64,000 nt of DNA from an uncultured Bacillota bacterium (GTDB lineage: Bacteria > Bacillota_I > Bacilli_A > Erysipelotrichales > Erysipelotrichaceae), in NCBI GenBank assembly GCA_937919165.1, contig CALFPO010000041.1:10348-74347 (forward strand). Reading direction: 5' to 3'. The position numbers and the translations under genes were made by a program. The notes beneath the pieces were generated by a model that saw only the letters and a list, made by a program, of their open reading frames with translations, did no database searches and was not told the DNA's origin. The number at the start of each line of letters is the position of its first letter. Position 1 is the first letter of the stretch. Below are positions 53,302 through 61,958 of the stretch, in pieces.

Positions 53302-54324
53302 TTATCTCTGTACTCTTCCTGATGCGTCTCCGCCTGCAAGAGTCAATACCTCAGCTTCGCTTACCATGTTGAAGTCTGTAGGAATAGTATGCTTGAGAGC
53401 ACTAGCTGCTACAGCGAATTCCAGTGCATCGCCCTGATTGTCCATTGTAAGCAGACCATGGATCAAGCCACCAGAGAATGAATCTCCGCCGCCTACTCTA
53501 TCGATGATTGGCAGGATATCATAGCGCTTAGATTCATAGAACTCCTTGCCATTGTATATAAGAGCCTTCCAGCCATTATGAGATGCGCTGAAGCTTTCTC
53601 TTAAAGTAGATACGACATATTTGAATTTGAATTCCTTAGCCATCTGCTTGAAGATTTCCTTGTATCCTTCAGCATCGGTCTTGCCCTGGGTAACATCAGC
53701 TTTTGGCTTGAATCCGAGACACAGCTCAGCATCTTCTTCGTTGCCGATGCAGACATCGACATACTTCATCAATGGTCTCATGACGCTGATGGCCTTTTTG
53801 CTTGTCCATAGCTTCTTGCGGAAGTTCAGGTCGCAGGAAATGGTTGCGCCAGCTTTTTTGGCAGCCTTGCAGGCAAGTTCGACAAGCACTGCAGCCTTAT
53901 CAGAGATGGCTGGAGTAATGCCCGACCAGTGGAACCACTTGCAGCCTTCGAAGATTTCCTTGAAGTTGAAGTCCTTAGGATCAGCGAGCGAGATTGCAGA
54001 GTAGGCTCTATCGTAGATGACCTTGGATGCTCTTACGCTTGCGCCGCTTTCCAGATAGTATATTCCGACTCTATCTCCGCCTCTGGCGATATAGTCTTCC
54101 TTTACGCCGTATCTACGCAAAGCATTTACAGCTGACTGTCCTATTTCGTGCTTAGGAAGCTTGGTTACGAAATATGCTTCGTGTCCATAGTTGGCAAGAG
54201 AGACTGCCACATTGGCTTCTCCTCCGCCATAGCAGACATCAAATTCGTCTGCCTGTACAAAACGTGAGTTTCCTGGAGTGGATAATCTGAGCATTATCTC
54301 TCCCATTGTTACAACTTTTGCCAT
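53302..54324 (-). CDS. kdgK: 2-keto-3-deoxygluconate kinase
   Basis: A 340-residue PfkB-family kinase. TMGEIMLRLSTPG at the start, CYGGGEANVAVSLANYG for sugar binding, and DRVGGGDSFSGGLIHGLL with the catalytic Asp near the end. This length and the first motif are typical of KDG kinases, which make KDPG for the aldolase encoded 14 bases upstream. A GGGGG site precedes the ATG. Confidence 0.88.
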   Translation of the reverse strand: MAKVVTMGEIMLRLSTPGNSRFVQADEFDVCYGGGEANVAVSLANYGHEAYFVTKLPKHEIGQSAVNALRRYGVKEDYIARGGDRVGIYYLESGASVRASKVIYDRAYSAISLADPKDFNFKEIFEGCKWFHWSGITPAISDKAAVLVELACKAAKKAGATISCDLNFRKKLWTSKKAISVMRPLMKYVDVCIGNEEDAELCLGFKPKADVTQGKTDAEGYKEIFKQMAKEFKFKYVVSTLRESFSASHNGWKALIYNGKEFYESKRYDILPIIDRVGGGDSFSGGLIHGLLTMDNQGDALEFAVAASALKHTIPTDFNMVSEAEVLTLAGGDASGRVQR

Positions 54325-54338
54325 AGTATAATTTCCCC

Positions 54339-55301
54339 CTATTTCTTTACTATATGCAAGGCGAAACCGCCTACTTCATTCTTGAAATATATGAGCGTCA
54401 GATTTCCGCTCTTGTCGTATGCTGCACTTGATTCATCGAATTCATATCCGAGAGCCTCATAGTATCTTCTGGCTCTGTCGCAGTTGTTTACAGCGATGCC
54501 GATGTGGCCGAATCTGCCTTTCTTGAAGTTTTCACCCATGATCTCGACACGTTCAGAACCGAACCAGCCCTTAGATGTCTCTCTGACCTTTCCGCCGAAG
54601 ATCTTTGCGAATTCGTTGGCGGTATCGTTTCCGTTTCCGTTTTCTTCATTGACGCCTACATGAGTTATGCTTAAGCCAAGCATAGCGTTTACAGCGCCTC
54701 TGGTGAGTTCTTCGATCTTGCCGAAGTCCTTCTCAGCCATGGCCTTCTTGTCTATCATCCAGGTTCCGCCGCAGGCTAGGATGCAGGATTCGTTCAGATA
54801 ATCGTTGACGTTGTTTTCTTTGATGCCGCCTGTAGGCATGAACTTCATGTTTCTGTATGGTGCCGATAGAGCCTTGATCATCTTGATTCCGCCCAGATTT
54901 TCGGCTGGGAAGAATTTGACTACGTCAAGCCCTAATGACATAGCCTCTTCGATGTTGCTGGCATTGGCTGTGCCTGGAATGCAAGGAATGTTCTTTTCCT
55001 GGCAGTATCTTACGATCTCAGGATTGAGTCCTGGAGCGACGATGAATTCAGCGCCAGCTTCAATGGCTGAATCGACCTGTTCCTTGGTGAGGACTGTTCC
55101 GGCGCCTATCAGCATCTGCGGACAAGCCTTCTTCATCTCTATCATTGCATCATGGGCAGCGCTGGTCCTGAAGGTTACTTCAGCGACAGGAAGTCCGCCA
55201 TTGCATAATGCTTTGGCTAGTGGAACGGCATCATTTACATCATCTAGAGCGATGACAGGAACGATACCGATGTCGTGTATCTTTTTTGCAATATCATTCA
55301 T
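54339..55301 (-). CDS. eda: KDPG/KHG aldolase fused to a VOC (glyoxalase-like) domain
   Basis: Residues 1-~205 are Eda: IGIVPVIALDDV, LPVAEVTFRT with the catalytic Glu, and DVVKFFPAENLGG with the Schiff-base Lys. It splits KDPG to pyruvate and glyceraldehyde 3-phosphate. Residues ~205-320 (THVGVNEENG to FGHIGIAVNNCDRARRYYEALGYEF) form a VOC-type domain. This makes the protein 320 residues against ~210 for plain Eda. The ATG at 55301 follows GGGAGAAG; an upstream in-frame ATG at 55325 lies before that site. It is the first gene of an operon with kdgK. Confidence 0.88.
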   Translation of the reverse strand: MNDIAKKIHDIGIVPVIALDDVNDAVPLAKALCNGGLPVAEVTFRTSAAHDAMIEMKKACPQMLIGAGTVLTKEQVDSAIEAGAEFIVAPGLNPEIVRYCQEKNIPCIPGTANASNIEEAMSLGLDVVKFFPAENLGGIKMIKALSAPYRNMKFMPTGGIKENNVNDYLNESCILACGGTWMIDKKAMAEKDFGKIEELTRGAVNAMLGLSITHVGVNEENGNGNDTANEFAKIFGGKVRETSKGWFGSERVEIMGENFKKGRFGHIGIAVNNCDRARRYYEALGYEFDESSAAYDKSGNLTLIYFKNEVGGFALHIVKK

Positions 55302-55356
55302 TGTTTTCTTCTCCCCATCTATCACAATGATAGCATTGATTTGTGTCTAATTCTTG

Positions 55357-55387
55357 AAAAAAACCGCATGGTTTATGAACCATGCGG
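55357..55387 (-). terminator. Terminator after the Cys-tail protein gene
   Basis: On the minus strand a perfect 10-bp stem CCGCATGGTT / AACCATGCGG with a four-base loop is followed by seven T. Confidence 0.92.
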
Positions 55388-55396
55388 CCATATGAT

Positions 55397-56635
55397 CTAC
55401 TGTTTGCGCTTGTCTCTTTTCTCAAGCTGTTCGATCGTCAATCCGGTATTATAGAAATCTTTGACCGAACATCCTGCACGTCCGCCTCCGCTGCTTGCAC
55501 AGGCACATGCGCATGAGGATGCACAGGCACAGGATGAAGCGCAGGCGCATGATGATGCACACGATGATGAGACGCATGATGAACGTGGTCGGCTTGGACG
55601 AGAGCTTCTTGGCACTCTCACGATACGGCGATGATTGCTGACATGTACGTTTACGTAGATGTTAGGCGAGTCGGTAACATAGAGTCCAGCAGTGTTGAAC
55701 TTGCTATATTTAGGATTGCTTTCCTCGATGACCTCTTCGCTCTTGATGAAGCTTGTTCCGCAATACTTGCAGTAGGTATCGTTCTCGCCTCTAGCTGCTC
55801 CACAGTTAGGACATTCAGGATAATATTCGATGAGTGTCCTTTTGACCTTCTTCTCGACCTTGGTCGTAAAGCCTGAGGTCAGAAGCACAATGATTATGAT
55901 GAGTGGCGCAAATACGACACCTAGCGCAAGCAGCATGACAGGCAGGCATAGAATGACTCCAAGAATGGTGTACAAGGTATCATGGGAATCATCATCGCCA
56001 TCCGTATCTGTGCCATATCCTCTGGTGGTATCGAAATTGTAGGCATATTCTGGATAGAAGATATTTACGGTATATCTATCTCCAGCTTTCAGTGAAGTCT
56101 GCCAGGTGATGTATCCATCGTTGTCGATGGCAGCAGGCGAATAGCTGTCGATGTTTTCGTTGTTCCAATAGATGACCAGGTTATCGACATTGGCATAGTC
56201 GAACCAGGCAGGAGTGAACTGATACATGGCGTATTGATTCTCTTCCGTAAAGCCATACATATAGTCTTGGACAATCATGAATTCGAATACGGCCGTTTCG
56301 CCTTCATAATATCCGTTTCCGACAAAGTCCATATGCATGCAGCCGTTGTTGTCGTTGTAGTACATGTCATCGATATTGTCGGTCAATGGCCTATAGTCGA
56401 GATAGTTATTGTTCGGAATGCCAATCTCTGCCCAGATAAGTGGACCTTCCTCATCATCAAGCACCAGCCACTCGATATGGTACTTCATATTGAGGGTTCC
56501 ATCTTCATTGACATCAACCCAGATCTCATAGTCGGTGATCTCATCAATGAAATCATCGGCATGTATTGTCGTCGATCTTGAACCTATCGATAGAACCAGA
56601 ATCAGGATCGCAAATATCTTGAATAGTTTCTTCAT
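55397..56635 (-). CDS. Membrane protein with zinc ribbon and cysteine-rich C-terminal tail
   Basis: A 412-residue protein. A signal peptide (1-26) is followed by an acidic, aromatic-rich extracellular region (27-220) resembling DUF2207-type domains in outline, then a membrane segment (222-254). A predicted cytoplasmic part carries a zinc ribbon (C275, C278, C289, C292). An Arg/Ser-rich stretch (336-353) leads to a low-complexity tail of Ser, Ala and Cys: ten Cys between 354 and 389 in repeats of CASSCA type, closing with GGGRAGC. The gene starts one base after the radical SAM gene, so the tail may be its substrate (inference). No known function. Confidence 0.7.
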   Translation of the reverse strand: MKKLFKIFAILILVLSIGSRSTTIHADDFIDEITDYEIWVDVNEDGTLNMKYHIEWLVLDDEEGPLIWAEIGIPNNNYLDYRPLTDNIDDMYYNDNNGCMHMDFVGNGYYEGETAVFEFMIVQDYMYGFTEENQYAMYQFTPAWFDYANVDNLVIYWNNENIDSYSPAAIDNDGYITWQTSLKAGDRYTVNIFYPEYAYNFDTTRGYGTDTDGDDDSHDTLYTILGVILCLPVMLLALGVVFAPLIIIIVLLTSGFTTKVEKKVKRTLIEYYPECPNCGAARGENDTYCKYCGTSFIKSEEVIEESNPKYSKFNTAGLYVTDSPNIYVNVHVSNHRRIVRVPRSSRPSRPRSSCVSSSCASSCACASSCACASSCACACASSGGGRAGCSVKDFYNTGLTIEQLEKRDKRKQ

Positions 56636-58006
56636 CTAGATGCCTCCTCTGCCTTTTCTGAGTGGGCAGCTTCCAAGCATCAGGCTTGAGTAGTCTCTGC
56701 GCTTCTTGCAGAAAGGGTGTTCCCAGATAGACTCCCATTCATCATTCAGCATATTGCCAAGAACATCGCTGCTTAGCCAGCTTTGGCATGGAACAACGTT
56801 TCCGCTAGGGGTGATTGCCATATTGCTTAGGCAGGCACCGCAGTTTGGCTTAGGGATGCCAAGATCTTCGAAGAAGCTTTCCTCAAGCCAGCCAGGCGAT
56901 GTGAAGTTGATCTCCATATCATTGCTGAAGGCGTAGTCGCAGGCATCGATCAGGATCTGCTTCAGTTCCTTTACGGATAATTGCAGGCTCTTTGACTTTT
57001 CGCCTACGGCATTGCCGGTAGTGATCAGTCCTGAACATGTGACATATGTGACTCCCAGTTCATGAAGGAATTTGAGGGTAGATACATAGTCTTTGTTTAA
57101 GGTGCAAAGCGGTGTGTTGATGCTAGGATTGAGTCCAGCTTCAACAGCATTCTTTATGCCATCAACAGTGCTGTCATACTGCGCTGTTCCGACAAGCTCA
57201 TTATGGATATCCTTGTCATGGCTATAGAAGGTTATCTGTAGGCCATCCAACTCAGCCTGTCTTAATCCTTCACAATAATCCTTGGTCAGTTTAATGCCGT
57301 TGGTGTTTAATCTTGTGACAAACCATCTTCCATATTTGATGAGCTCAAACAGATCATCACGCATGGTTGGTTCGCCGCCTGTGAAGGTAACCTGTGGAAT
57401 GCCAACCTTACGGCATTTATCCAATATTGTCTTCCATTCCTCGGTACTTAGCTCTTTCTCTTCAGCAAGCTTCTGTCCGGCAGCGTAGCAATGAATACAT
57501 TTCTGGTTACAATGCCACTTGCCGTTCTTGGTCATGGCAGAAACCATGATATCCATTCTATGAGGAGCCTTCATGTGGTCGGCATATTCTCCGACACTTA
57601 CCCATTGGATCTTCTCATCTGGAACTTCACCGACTGATAGCTGCTTGAAGGTGTGCGCTACTCTTCTGATGTTTTTCCTGAATACTGCTTTCGGCAGCAA
57701 AGGAATGACCTTCTTTGAACTCTGGTACGATCTTTCAAATATGCCTTCAAGATCGCTGTCGCTGATGGTTTTGCCATCGAATTCATTAACTTCCTTGATG
57801 AATTCTGCCAGCATGACAGTCCAGTACTTGTTCAAAGGAAGGATGTCTCTGCCGTTGACGATAACCAGGCTTGATTCTGGCTTATCTTCAAGCTTTGCAG
57901 GCAGAAGATGAATCCTTATGGAACCAGGTCCATCGGGATTGAAGGTCGTCTGCAGCACTTCGGTAAAGTTTTCCTTATAGTATTGATTAATCTTTTTATC
58001 GAACAT
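56636..58006 (-). CDS. Radical SAM protein with SPASM-like C-terminal cysteines and a possible PqqD-like N-terminus
   Basis: A 456-residue enzyme. The radical SAM cluster is C166-X3-C170-X2-C173 (CNQKCIHCY), followed by TFTGGEPTMR. Cysteines 389, 392, 407, 433 and 447 (CGACLSNMAITPSGNVVPC) form a SPASM-like auxiliary cluster region. Residues 30-100 (GRDILPLNKYW, then a helix and DGKTISDSDLEGIF) resemble the PqqD/RRE fold that binds substrate peptides. This points to a peptide-modifying enzyme. GGGAGAA and TATAAT precede the ATG at 58006; the longer frame to 58153 lacks such signals. The next gene encodes a Cys-rich tail. Confidence 0.85.
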   Translation of the reverse strand: MFDKKINQYYKENFTEVLQTTFNPDGPGSIRIHLLPAKLEDKPESSLVIVNGRDILPLNKYWTVMLAEFIKEVNEFDGKTISDSDLEGIFERSYQSSKKVIPLLPKAVFRKNIRRVAHTFKQLSVGEVPDEKIQWVSVGEYADHMKAPHRMDIMVSAMTKNGKWHCNQKCIHCYAAGQKLAEEKELSTEEWKTILDKCRKVGIPQVTFTGGEPTMRDDLFELIKYGRWFVTRLNTNGIKLTKDYCEGLRQAELDGLQITFYSHDKDIHNELVGTAQYDSTVDGIKNAVEAGLNPSINTPLCTLNKDYVSTLKFLHELGVTYVTCSGLITTGNAVGEKSKSLQLSVKELKQILIDACDYAFSNDMEINFTSPGWLEESFFEDLGIPKPNCGACLSNMAITPSGNVVPCQSWLSSDVLGNMLNDEWESIWEHPFCKKRRDYSSLMLGSCPLRKGRGGI

Positions 58007-58212
58007 AGCTTTAATTCTCCCGTTTTTATTATACCTAATAAGGCAGTTCATTAAGTAGACCACTGACATAGCATTTAAATTGGAACCGTAGACCATAATT
58101 CGCAAGAGTGCAAAATTCATCAAAAATGGAATGAAAATGCGTGAAAATACCACGTGTTAATGTGACAAAACTTGTGAATTAATGAACTTATAATGAACAG
58201 AAAATGGTGTTG

Positions 58213-58241
58213 TTGACAAACTTTTCTTTTGTTTAGATAAT
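58213..58241 (+). promoter_or_regulatory. Strong vegetative promoter of the PTS operon
   Basis: A perfect -35 TTGACA (58213-58218), a 17-base spacer and a GATAAT -10 (58236-58241). This is the best sigma-A match seen in the window. The leader to the ATG at 58326 is about 77 bases and contains an inverted repeat. Confidence 0.85.
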
Positions 58242-58261
58242 TAAGACAACATAAGACGACT

Positions 58262-58282
58262 TATACTAATGCACACAGTATA
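58262..58282 (+). promoter_or_regulatory. Inverted repeat in the PTS leader, possible GntR operator
   Basis: TATACT and AGTATA are separated by nine bases, just downstream of the expected transcription start. AT-rich repeats of this form are common operators of GntR/UTRA regulators, one of which is encoded at 61959. A site here would block transcription. Confidence 0.5.
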
Positions 58283-58325
58283 GGCTGTTTTAACACCAAT
58301 TGAATAAAGGAGGGGGTTTTAACTC

Positions 58326-59096
58326 ATGGAAGGTGTAAACATTAGTGTTGTTCAAGCAGCACTTATTGCCATTTACTATTTCCTTTCCAACAGTGCATGG
58401 ACTACTTGTAGCTGTAGTTACTATGCTTTTGGTAAGCCTTTGGTAGGTGGATGGGTTGTTGGCTTGATTTTGGGCCATCCTTTAGAAGGACTGGCTATCG
58501 GTGCGCAGATTCAGTTGATCTATATTGCTAATATTTCAGCTGGTGGAGCTGCGAGTGCCGATCCAAGTATGGCTGGTATTCTAGGCACTGCATTAGCTTT
58601 AGGATCTGGAGCAACTGCAGAAGAAGCAATTCTGTTTGCTGTACCATTAGGACTTGTGGGCAATTTAAGGGGAATGTTCCACATGCTCATCAACTCGCCT
58701 ATTACTCATATTTCTGAAAAGAATATTGAATCAGGTAATTACCGCAAACTTTTCGCCAGCAACGTATTGCTGCCATCTTTGCTGTATTTCTTGACAGCTT
58801 TCACAATGGTCTTTGTAGGATGCCTGTATGGACCTGAAGTAGTAAGTGCTGTGCTGGCTAACTTGCCACAGTGGGCTATCAACGGATTGAACGCTGTTGG
58901 AGGAGTTTTACCAGCAGTAGGCATTACAGTAAGCTTGAACATGATTGGCAAAGCCGATACAATACCATACTTCTTGATTGGCTTCCTGCTAGTCAAATAC
59001 CTTGGTCTCTCAACATTTGTAATTGCTATCTTGGGTGCAATCTTTGCATACATCGTAGTTCGCGGAGAGATGAAGTATAACGGAGGTAACGTATAA
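58326..59096 (+). CDS. PTS mannose/fructose/sorbose-family component IIC
   Basis: A 256-residue membrane protein forming part of the sugar channel. AIYYFLSNSAWTTC, GLAIGAQIQLIYIANISAGGAASADPSMAGILGTALAL and VPLGLVGNLRGM are features of mannose-family IIC. An AGGAGGGGG site precedes the ATG. It shares one base with the IID gene. Confidence 0.9.
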   Translation: MEGVNISVVQAALIAIYYFLSNSAWTTCSCSYYAFGKPLVGGWVVGLILGHPLEGLAIGAQIQLIYIANISAGGAASADPSMAGILGTALALGSGATAEEAILFAVPLGLVGNLRGMFHMLINSPITHISEKNIESGNYRKLFASNVLLPSLLYFLTAFTMVFVGCLYGPEVVSAVLANLPQWAINGLNAVGGVLPAVGITVSLNMIGKADTIPYFLIGFLLVKYLGLSTFVIAILGAIFAYIVVRGEMKYNGGNV

Positions 59097-59941
59097 TGGA
59101 AAAGAAGCTAAGCAAAAAAGCGTTATTTAGAACATTTATTGATTTCTATTTCTTTGCACAGTCTTGCTATAACTATGAAAAGCTTCAGTCTATTTCGTTC
59201 GCTCAGTGTATGTATCACACATTGAAAGATCTGTATGATACTCCAGAAGAAATCGGAAGAGAAATGCAGAAGCATACCAGCTTCTTCAATACAGAAACTG
59301 ATATCGGTTTGGTTATTCACGGTATCGTCTGCGCTATGGAAGAGGAAAGAGCAAACACCGGTGGTGTTGACAGCGAAATAACTCCTGAATCTATCGTTGC
59401 AGTTAAGACTGGTTTGATGGGACCGTTTGCTGGTATAGGCGACAGCTTGTTCCAGGGTGTCCTGTCTCCATTGTTCCTTTCTATTTGTGTTGGATTAGGC
59501 CTTGAAGGCAATACGTTTGCTCCTATTCTGTTTGTTTTGCTGACATGTGGTACATTCATCACCATTGCTTGGCTGTCATTCAGCTATGGCTATAAGATGG
59601 GCACTGATGTAGTAGACAAGATGATTGGTTCCAACACAATGCAGTACATTATGCTTGGTGCCGGAATTGTCGGTTGTATGGCAATGGGAGCTCTTGTAGC
59701 TAGCAATGTCAATGTATATACATCATTGAAGATGGCAATGGGCAACGATAACTTCATCTTTATACAGTCAGCTTTCTTCGATTCAGTGTTGAAGGGATTG
59801 CTTCCACTGACAATAACCGGAATTTGCTGGTATCTGATGGCAAAGAAGCAGTGGTCATCAATGAAGCTTGTCCTTGTATTAGCGCTTATCGCATTTGTTT
59901 TGGGCGCATTTGGAATCATTAGCAATGTAAGCCCAGTATAG
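59096..59941 (+). CDS. PTS mannose/fructose/sorbose-family component IID
   Basis: A 281-residue partner of IIC. The long cytoplasmic N-terminal part (SQ-type LFRTFIDFYFFAQSCYNYEK, then YDTPEEIGREMQKHTSFFNTE) and KTGLMGPFAGIGDSLFQGVLSP are typical of IID. Hydrophobic segments occupy the second half. The sugar cannot be assigned, but downstream dehydrogenase and aldolase genes suggest a polyol, ketose or amino sugar entering through a ketose bisphosphate (inference). Confidence 0.9.
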   Translation: MEKKLSKKALFRTFIDFYFFAQSCYNYEKLQSISFAQCMYHTLKDLYDTPEEIGREMQKHTSFFNTETDIGLVIHGIVCAMEEERANTGGVDSEITPESIVAVKTGLMGPFAGIGDSLFQGVLSPLFLSICVGLGLEGNTFAPILFVLLTCGTFITIAWLSFSYGYKMGTDVVDKMIGSNTMQYIMLGAGIVGCMAMGALVASNVNVYTSLKMAMGNDNFIFIQSAFFDSVLKGLLPLTITGICWYLMAKKQWSSMKLVLVLALIAFVLGAFGIISNVSPV

Positions 59942-59961
59942 AAAAGAGAAGGTATTATTAT

Positions 59962-60975
59962 ATGAAAGCAGCTTTGATTAGTGATGTTGGAAAAATCGAT
60001 GTAGTTGAAATGGAAGCACCAAAACCAAATAACGGCGAGCTTTTGATCAGGGTCAAGGCGTGTGCACTTTGCACCCATGAACAAAGAGTATTCAACGGCG
60101 TAACTCATCCGAACCTGCCTTATCTAGCTGGACATGAAATATCGGGTGTAGTTGAAGGGCTTGGAGACAACGTAGTAGGAAAATGGGAAATAGGCGACAG
60201 GGTGGTGGTTAGAACTCTTAACAGCTGTATGGTTTGCGATAACTGTCGCAGTGGTAACAATAACATGTGCTTGAATGCAGATAGCGCAATCGATCCTCGG
60301 ACTGCTGGATTGGCCCAGTATATATGCCTTCCTGAATTTCAAGTATTCAGGATACCAGATTACGTTCCATTCTCTCAGGGAGCCTTAACAGAACCATTGG
60401 CTTGCTGCGTGCATAGTGTATCTCAATGTGACATTAACTTCGGTGACGATGTCGTCGTTGTTGGTGCCGGTATCATGGGATGTTTTCACACACAACTATG
60501 CAAGCTAAAAGGCGCAAGAGTAATAGTTGTTGAGCCTAATGCCGAAAGAAGAGAAATGGCAAAAAGCGTAGGTGCAGATGTGACTATTGACCCAACAAAT
60601 TCTGATCAGGCTGAAGAAGTCAGAAAACTGACCGACGGATTGGGTGCAGATTTTGTGTTCAATACCGTTGCTTTTCCAGAAAGTATTCCGAACGCAGTAC
60701 AACTTCTGAAGGCTGGAGGCAGCTTAATGCTGTTCTCGGGCGTTTATCCAAACACTCCTGTAGAATTTGCTTTTGGACAGATACACAACAAGGAGTTTAA
60801 GGTTCTTGGATCATTTAGTTCTGAAAGTGTAGACTTTACAAGAGCGGTTAAGTTGCAGAAGAACAAGCAGATAGAGATAGAGAAGTTTATCTACAAAGTG
60901 TTCCCATTAGCCGAAGCACAAAAGGCGTTCGAATCAACTAGAGGAGCATACAGAGTTGTAATCGATATGGAATAA
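59962..60975 (+). CDS. Zinc-dependent alcohol/polyol-phosphate dehydrogenase
   Basis: A 337-residue MDR enzyme. The catalytic zinc set includes the Cys in ACALCTHE and GHEISG; the structural zinc lobe is CMVCDNCRSGNNNMC; GAGIMGCFH is the cofactor loop. In PTS operons such enzymes oxidise polyol phosphates to ketose phosphates (for example galactitol-1-phosphate dehydrogenase). That role fits here, between the PTS and an aldolase, but is inferred. Confidence 0.88.
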   Translation: MKAALISDVGKIDVVEMEAPKPNNGELLIRVKACALCTHEQRVFNGVTHPNLPYLAGHEISGVVEGLGDNVVGKWEIGDRVVVRTLNSCMVCDNCRSGNNNMCLNADSAIDPRTAGLAQYICLPEFQVFRIPDYVPFSQGALTEPLACCVHSVSQCDINFGDDVVVVGAGIMGCFHTQLCKLKGARVIVVEPNAERREMAKSVGADVTIDPTNSDQAEEVRKLTDGLGADFVFNTVAFPESIPNAVQLLKAGGSLMLFSGVYPNTPVEFAFGQIHNKEFKVLGSFSSESVDFTRAVKLQKNKQIEIEKFIYKVFPLAEAQKAFESTRGAYRVVIDME

Positions 60976-60983
60976 AGTTTTCA

Positions 60984-61012
60984 TTAGGGAAGAGGCGTTG
61001 CCTCTTCCCTAA
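60984..61012 (+). terminator. Hairpin between dehydrogenase and aldolase genes
   Basis: A perfect 13-bp stem TTAGGGAAGAGGC / GCCTCTTCCCTAA with a GTT loop and no T run. It is strong enough to stabilise or attenuate the mRNA rather than end it. Confidence 0.7.
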
Positions 61013-61032
61013 AAGTAAATAGGAGATTTGTT

Positions 61033-61926
61033 ATGTTAGTAACGATGAAAGAAATTCTTGACCATGCAAACAAGAATAATTACGGAGTAGCGGCTCCAAA
61101 CGTAAATACCGAAGTGGATGCTAGAGCAGTCTTTGAAGCTGCAGAGGAATTGAACGCCCCTATAATAATTGATGTTGCAACCGATGCAAACCCAGACGTT
61201 GAGTTCCTGTGCCATATGCTTGCAGACATGGCAAATAACTGTGGAGTTCCTGTAGCTATTAATATGGATCATACAAGAACAAAAGAACAGGCAATACAAG
61301 GAATAAGATATGGATTCACTTCAATTATGGTTGACCGTTCAGCCTTGGATTATGAAGATAATGTAAAAGAAGTTAAGGAACTGACGGAAATCGCCCATTC
61401 TTGCGGATTGTCTGTCGAAGCTGAGTTAGGAATGGTCGGACAAGCAGATAATTACGCTAACGAAAGAAACGTAGCATTAACAGATCCAGAAAAAGCGAAA
61501 GACTTCATTGAAAAGACTGGAGTAGATTGTTTGGCCGTTGCTGTTGGAAATGCACATGGAGCATATAAGGGACATGAGCCGTATCTAGATTTTGAAAGGC
61601 TTCAGCAGGTTAAGAATGCTACCGAGATGCCACTAGTCCTTCATGGAGGAAGCGGAACAGGAGATGCGCAGTTGCAGAAGGCATGCACCATGGGTATCAA
61701 TAAGGTAAACATAAGCAATGATTTGCTCAAAGCTATAGTTGAAGAGATTTCAAAGAATGATTTCTCTGGAAACAGTGCTTACAAATTCTGGGATGTAGTC
61801 AAAACCGGCTATAAGCAGAGATTGATGGAACTGATGGTTTTGTTCGGAAGCAAGGACAAAGCATGGACATGTAGCCAGAAAGAGTGCAGCAAAATACGAT
61901 ACAACGAGTTCATATTCAATAAATAA
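61033..61926 (+). CDS. Class II ketose-bisphosphate aldolase (fructose/tagatose type)
   Basis: A 297-residue zinc aldolase. The usual zinc and substrate segments are present: VAINMDHTRT with the His ligand, SVEAELGMVGQ, AVGNAHGAYKG and PLVLHGGSGTG, then NISNDLL. It would split fructose- or tagatose-1,6-bisphosphate, or a deoxy sugar analogue, to two trioses. AGGAG is seven bases from the ATG. The last 25 residues are Cys/Lys-rich and differ from standard KbaY/GatY ends. Confidence 0.87.
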   Translation: MLVTMKEILDHANKNNYGVAAPNVNTEVDARAVFEAAEELNAPIIIDVATDANPDVEFLCHMLADMANNCGVPVAINMDHTRTKEQAIQGIRYGFTSIMVDRSALDYEDNVKEVKELTEIAHSCGLSVEAELGMVGQADNYANERNVALTDPEKAKDFIEKTGVDCLAVAVGNAHGAYKGHEPYLDFERLQQVKNATEMPLVLHGGSGTGDAQLQKACTMGINKVNISNDLLKAIVEEISKNDFSGNSAYKFWDVVKTGYKQRLMELMVLFGSKDKAWTCSQKECSKIRYNEFIFNK

Positions 61927-61946
61927 GAGTTTGGCGAATACAATGA

Positions 61947-61958
61947 TATAATTTTGGT
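61947..61958 (+). promoter_or_regulatory. Leaderless promoter of the gntR-type gene
   Basis: TATAAT at 61947-61952, preceded by TGA (extended -10), is followed by TTTGGT and then the ATG at 61959. The six-base spacer and lack of a ribosome-binding site match the other leaderless starts in the window, and give the regulator its own promoter within the PTS operon. Confidence 0.6.

Larger units (their letters stand above)
58007..58325. promoter_or_regulatory. Divergent control region between radical SAM and PTS operons
   Basis: This 319-base gap holds no gene. Minus-strand signals for the radical SAM gene (TATAAT read from 58033-58028, then GGGAGAA) lie at its left end. Right of centre are AATTAATGAAC and TATAATGAAC (near 58178-58198), a near-direct repeat that could bind a regulator. 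The strong PTS promoter follows. Confidence 0.5.

Noticed and set aside
55500..55575. Repeat-like GCACAGGCACATGC pattern as a CRISPR or minisatellite
   Set aside because: The repeats code for the Ala/Ser/Cys tail in frame, have no spacers, and are explained by the protein.
58007..58153. 49-codon N-terminal extension of the radical SAM protein
   Set aside because: It reads through the promoter and ribosome-binding site; the start at 58006 has both signals.
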